A stretch of DNA of 64,000 nt from Bugula neritina (lineage: Eukaryota > Bryozoa > Gymnolaemata > Cheilostomatida > Bugulidae), in assembly GCA_964035545.1 (NCBI GenBank), contig OZ037769.1, positions 1,038,501-1,102,500 of the forward strand, in the 5' to 3' direction. Each line of letters opens with the position of its first letter. The first letter of the stretch is position 1. The notes under the pieces were generated by a model. That model worked only from the letters and a program-made list of their open reading frames with translations. It had not been told where the DNA came from and did not search any database. Both the position numbers and the translations under genes were made by a program. This document shows positions 60,000 through 64,000 of this stretch, piece by piece.

Positions 60000-62981
60000 G
60001 CACGCACACACGCACACACGCACACACGCACACACGCACACACGCACACACGCACGCACACGCACACACACACACACACACACAACATAATTTATATGCA
60101 GTAACAAAATGATTCATGATGCTAATAATAGAACAGTGGCATAATGATATCATAATAACATATTGTATACAGCATACTATTGTACTCAATTAGAACTACA
60201 TTAGAACGGAATTCTCTTCTTTCATGCTAATTATTGGCTCGTCTATAACTGAAGCTATTATAGATACATCTAAGCATTTGATGATGTAGTGTTTGGGAGT
60301 CCATAGTTGGCAATTGTGCGTAGCTGGCTTTATGGGAAAATGATTTCTTTGTATTGTTACATCAAACTGCACTAACTTATGTCACTGAATGATTGCCTTG
60401 GAATCAAGGCTGACATATTTTTTGAATTTAAGAAAGCAAATGGCTCTCCTAGTTTAATGATACGTAGATTTCTAATTGGATCAAAATATAATCAGTGTGT
60501 TGTTAAAAATATATTTTTAATTAAAATTATATATTGAATTTTAGCAACTTGCAAAAATCTCGATTGATGTTATATATAGTTACCATTTACTTTTTAACAA
60601 CTATTTTTTCACATAACTCTATAAATAACTTTTTGGATAATACTAAAGAGTTAAATATGTTTACAGTAAAATTAAAAAACTTAATTTAAAATTAGTATGA
60701 AACCGTTATTAAGTAATATAAACTTTGTGAAATTTCATGTCTCTTATTGCCACGTTTAAATAATATTTTGACAGCTGCGGCTACTGGTACGTGTACTAAT
60801 AAGTTCTTGTTTAAATAAAATTCAAAATCAAGTTTAACATTAGTTTGAAATTGCCCAGTAAATGTAAATTTTAACAACACCTCTTAAACATACTTGGTTT
60901 GTAGAACGAGGTGTATAGCGCAGTGGTGGATAGCTCATGGGATGGTAAGGGAGTCGGGGAAACAATTGACACAAAATGGGAATTTCCAGGGGCTCTTCTA
61001 TACGCAGTGACTGCCATCACCACAATAGGTAAGCTTTGTCTGTGAGCAGCCATTATTTTCTTAGATCTGCATTTCAAATTAATATTTTCTCTATAATAAA
61101 TACATAGCTTATATCTGTCATATTTGCCCTGGCTGCAGCCGTATATAACATTACCACTGTTAAGTTACAGTAGTATATTATACTATTACTATTGTTAGGT
61201 TACAGTAGTATATAACATTACTACTGTTAGGTTACAGTAGTATATAACATTACTGTTGCTAGGTTACAGTAGTATATAACACTACTACTGTTAGGTTACA
61301 GTAGTATATAACATTACTACTGTTAGGTTACAGTAGTATATAACATTATTATTGTTAGGTTACAGTAGTATATAACATTACTACTGTTATGTTACAGTAG
61401 TATATAACATTACTGTTGCTAGGTTACAGTAGTATATAACATTACTGTTGCTAGGTTACAGTAGTATATAACATTACTGTTGCTAGGTTACAGTAGTATA
61501 TAACATTACTGTTGCTAGGTTACGGCCATGTGACTCCCAAGACAACACTAGGCATGTGTTGCACCATGCTCTACTGCCTCTTTGGACTGCCACTCACTCT
61601 CATGTGCATAGCCAACCTGGGGAAGTTCTTTGCTAGAGTGTTTCGCCTGGTCTACCACACCATCTGCTGTGGCGTCTGTTGCATCTGCTGCCTGTCATAC
61701 AGGCAGCGTAAGATGGCTAAGAAACTGGAGCTAGAGGCTCACTCAGCGGATTTAGAAGCTGTTGGAAATGGGAGGGATTTGACCATAACCAACGACCCAA
61801 TAGCAACCAGCAACAGCGCTATAGGCACCCGCGAAAGACTGAGGGGGAAACTAAACGTGACTTTTAGTAAAACTCAAGTTTGGCTATCCAATGTCAAGGC
61901 CAAGTTTACACACAGCATGAGAGATGATGTCACTGTGCCAGTATACCTTTGTTTGGTTGTCATGGCAGCGTATATAGTAGGAGGAGCTTTGCTCTTCTCT
62001 CTTTGGGATCAATGGGAGTTTGTAGAAGGCGCATACTTCTGCTTCGTAACTCTGACAACTATTGGGTTCGGAGATTATGTCCCTGGCATTGCCAACGGCT
62101 ACTCCGGAAAGAATGGGACAGAGAGACTTATTTTGTGCAGCTTGTACGTGTTCTTTGGACTAGCGCTCATCGGTATGTGTATCGACTTGATGCAAGCAGA
62201 CGTGTTGCACAAACTGCGATGGATTGCGCACAAAATGGGGGTTTTAAACAAAGATAACGAGAAAGTTTCTTTCCAGATGAGTAAAAATGTTCCAGCGGCT
62301 GCAATTCATAAACTCTCTGACATCAGCGACGGGCCTTGCTCAAGCAATGCTGCTGACAGAGAAAAATTTAATTCCGAAATTTCACTGAATGACATAAATG
62401 AGATTTCTAAAGCCCCGTACAATCGAGTCTCAACTAATTCTGTAACTCCACATGCAACTACTAAGAAGAAAACTCCAAAAAATAAGCCTTGGGTTGGCGC
62501 GGTTATTGTCACACACAGGGAGCCTAATGGAGAGCTAGGCTATGCTTACAGCACACAAGGCAGCACATATACATTACCTGAGGAGACACAAAGAGATAAT
62601 CAATCGTTTAGTGCTCCAACCAATGAAGAGATGCTCACACCACCACCGGAATATTCTGAGTTTTGCCAGAGCCAAAATAACATTGAGCACGCAACTCCTG
62701 TTAGCTACTACGATGATCTGCCTACACATATATCTGCCATCACACCAGCGCATCTGAGACTTCAAGAAGTCAGCACCCCTATAGCACACCAAAAGAGCAC
62801 AGCTAATACAGAGAGAGAAGACAACTTCCTTGGGAATGGAAGAAAGGATTATGCAGGCGAGCCATTGATAAAGAACAGTGAGCTAAATTTAGAAATGAAA
62901 GCAAATGTTAACGGAGAGCTTACTCTGCTTGTCACTACACCAACTGATGAACCTCTATCCAGACTCACTACTAGCTCTTAG
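56493..62981 (+). CDS. Two-pore-domain potassium channel (KCNK/TWK family), 633 residues
   Basis: It should carry leak K+ current as a dimer in the plasma membrane. Exons: 56493-56807 (acceptor at 56491), 60905-61028, 61519-62981. M1 lies at about residues 24-50 ([20 protein letters not shown]). An extracellular cap with N-glycosylation sites NDT and NWT follows. The P1 filter is TTIGYG (144-149) and M2 includes [17 protein letters not shown]. Next come a Cys-rich stretch ([10 protein letters not shown]), a long cytosolic loop of about 90 residues, M3 ([18 protein letters not shown]), the P2 filter TTIGFGD (326-332) and M4 ([16 protein letters not shown]). A tail of about 260 disordered residues ends the protein. 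The phase-1 intron 61029-61518 splits the first Gly codon of the P1 filter. Met 56493 is the first in the exon, but an upstream exon may add residues. The subfamily is not assignable by eye. Confidence 0.93.
57780..58020. repeat. Imperfect direct repeat, two copies of about 120 bp
   Basis: The first copy (from TTTGAGTAATTGCT, 57785) and the second (from TTTGAGTAATTACT, 57929) share their order of motifs and end in GACCAACAAA. Both are AT-rich and diverged. Confidence 0.6.
58412..58550. repeat. TATACATGTATGTA-type microsatellite
   Basis: Irregular TATACATGTATG and AGGTATATAC units fill the tract. Confidence 0.85.
58730..58935. repeat. 26-bp minisatellite, about 7-8 copies
   Basis: The core TTACCAAAGTGACTTGGAAT recurs with TTACTTG or CACTTG spacers inside the KCNK intron. 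Confidence 0.95.
59465..59550. repeat. 23-bp tandem repeat, 4 copies
   Basis: TATGTACTTACTCATCTGTT recurs every 23 bases. Confidence 0.93.
59946..60085. repeat. (CA)n / (CACACACG)n microsatellite
   Basis: A CA run changes to CACACACG and CACG units and back to CA. The octamer is the reverse complement of the type seen at 52997-53130. Confidence 0.97.
61150..61523 (+). repeat. 32-bp minisatellite, about 12 units, containing the KCNK pore-exon acceptor
   Basis: AGGTTAC recurs at 61197, 61229, 61261, 61293, 61325, 61357, 61421, 61453, 61485 and 61517 (with ATGTTAC at 61389), an exact 32-base period. The final AG at 61517-61518 is the real acceptor before the exon at 61519, whose first five bases GTTAC are the start of a repeat unit. 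Confidence 0.96.
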
Positions 62982-62999
62982 CACACATCAACTCGCTGG

Positions 63000-63235
63000 T
63001 GACTCATCACATAAGAATGCATATTATGACTAATCATACAGACTAAATATGACTCATTGTATATGTCAACATGTGACTCATCACACGGGCTGAATATGAC
63101 TCATTGTATATATCAACATGTGACTCATTGCACAGACTAAATATGAGTCATTGCATATATCAACATGTGACTCATTGCATAGGCTAAATATGACTCATTG
63201 TATATGTCATCATGTGACTCATCACACAGGCCAAC
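63000..63235 (+). repeat. 47- to 54-bp tandem repeat in the KCNK 3' UTR, about 4 copies
   Basis: ATATGACTCATTGTATAT and CATGTGACTCATCACAC alternate. Each unit has two TGACTCAT motifs, which are AP-1-like sites if read as DNA. Confidence 0.85.
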
Positions 63236-64000
63236 AGTAGCTCATTATTTGCTCATCTTAAAACTAAGAATCACTATGACTACTGACTGTTATATTTCTG
63301 CCTTTGCTAATTAGAGTGAAGGATAAATGCTGCTAGCTGCAGTGGTTTGGGTTGTAGTAATACTGTTGGAGTAAAATACTTACAGTACATATATCCTGGA
63401 ACACAAGCACATTGTTACTTAAATCAAAACCACATTAGTTGCTATATGATACTTTTCATCAATTACATTGATATAATATTGAATTATTGTGCAGATGGTT
63501 ATCAACTATTATTGACTCAAAACCTTATCACTATAGTTATTGGTTTTCAACATGGTAGCTGGTATAGTCCATAACAATTTATGTTAGTCATGCAATGAGC
63601 TGTGCTCTAAAATAAAAGTTATATTTTGCTGAAAATCAAATGTTTTTCAGAGTTATGAGGAGTTGGTTTTTACATTGAGTAACTTAGCTAATCAGAATCA
63701 TTGTTGCATCAAGTAATTAATATTTTGTCATTTCATATCTCAAAACTTAATTAGTGTTTAAAAAGCTTTTCTGGGTAAAATGAAAGTTTTTGCTGCATGT
63801 ATATAGTCTCATTCAAACGGCTCATCTTTCATTTACAGCATAAAAAGCTGAGATTAAAGGTTATCTCAAGTTTTTAAGTCTTTCCAAAGTAGTCCGAGTA
63901 GTACTTGCAGAAAACTCTTATGTGATTGACTGTTTTTATTGCTGAACAATTTGATTTCTTGTACTGATTAGCTAGGGGAGAAGATATACTTACACAGCCA
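63236..64000. other. 3' flank of KCNK
   Basis: AATAAA at 63611-63616 is a candidate polyadenylation signal, 630 bases after the stop. I see no further gene to the window end. Confidence 0.45.

Larger units (their letters stand above)
56808..60904 (+). other. KCNK intron (4.1 kb)
   Basis: It is AT-rich and carries several separate arrays listed individually. I see no coding exon; the cap region joins 56807 to 60905 without a visible gap. Confidence 0.6.

Noticed and set aside
61512-62981. Channel start placed at 61512
   Set aside because: That codon lies in the intron repeat; the first pore and M1 are encoded by upstream exons that join in phase at 61519.

Overview
The window is nuclear genomic DNA of an animal. 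It is AT-rich, its genes are split by many GT-AG introns, there are no operons, and the proteins are clearly metazoan (CAND1, MAP1/Futsch, OGG1, a two-pore K+ channel). A MAP1 with both a complete N-terminal domain and a light chain points to a bilaterian invertebrate. A spiralian or other marine invertebrate is my guess, but nothing here fixes the phylum.

Layout from left to right: (1) 162-5677 (+), the C-terminal 737 residues of CAND1 (cullin-associated NEDD8-dissociated protein), 13 exons, 5' part outside the window; (2) 10566-14493 (+), a 591-residue disordered protein I do not recognise, with a seven-copy LLNTDT repeat; (3) 15792-35083 (-), a complete microtubule-associated protein 1 (MAP1/Futsch) in 23 exons, 1771 residues, convergent with gene 2; (4) 37649-47548 (+), a secreted M14A carboxypeptidase with all catalytic residues and a C-terminal hydrophobic tail suggesting a GPI anchor, divergent from MAP1; (5) 48278-50522 (+), the base-excision-repair enzyme OGG1 with a large acidic/His/Ser-rich insert; (6) 56493-62981 (+), a two-pore-domain potassium channel (KCNK) with a long cytosolic tail. 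The genes look like unrelated neighbours with no shared pathway.

The most striking property is tandem repetition. Nearly every CAND1 intron and most MAP1 introns hold their own minisatellite, and the MAP1, orphan and OGG1 coding regions carry repeats or low-complexity inserts. In at least six places the array is not just near a splice site but contains copies of it. In the KCNK pore intron and the MAP1 light-chain donor, every or almost every unit carries a copy of the real 3' or 5' splice junction. This splice-junction-anchored minisatellite pattern is my main candidate for something undescribed. Two non-autonomous DNA transposons with terminal inverted repeats (TTAA-flanked at 19203-19970, TA-flanked at 25287-25499) sit in MAP1 introns.
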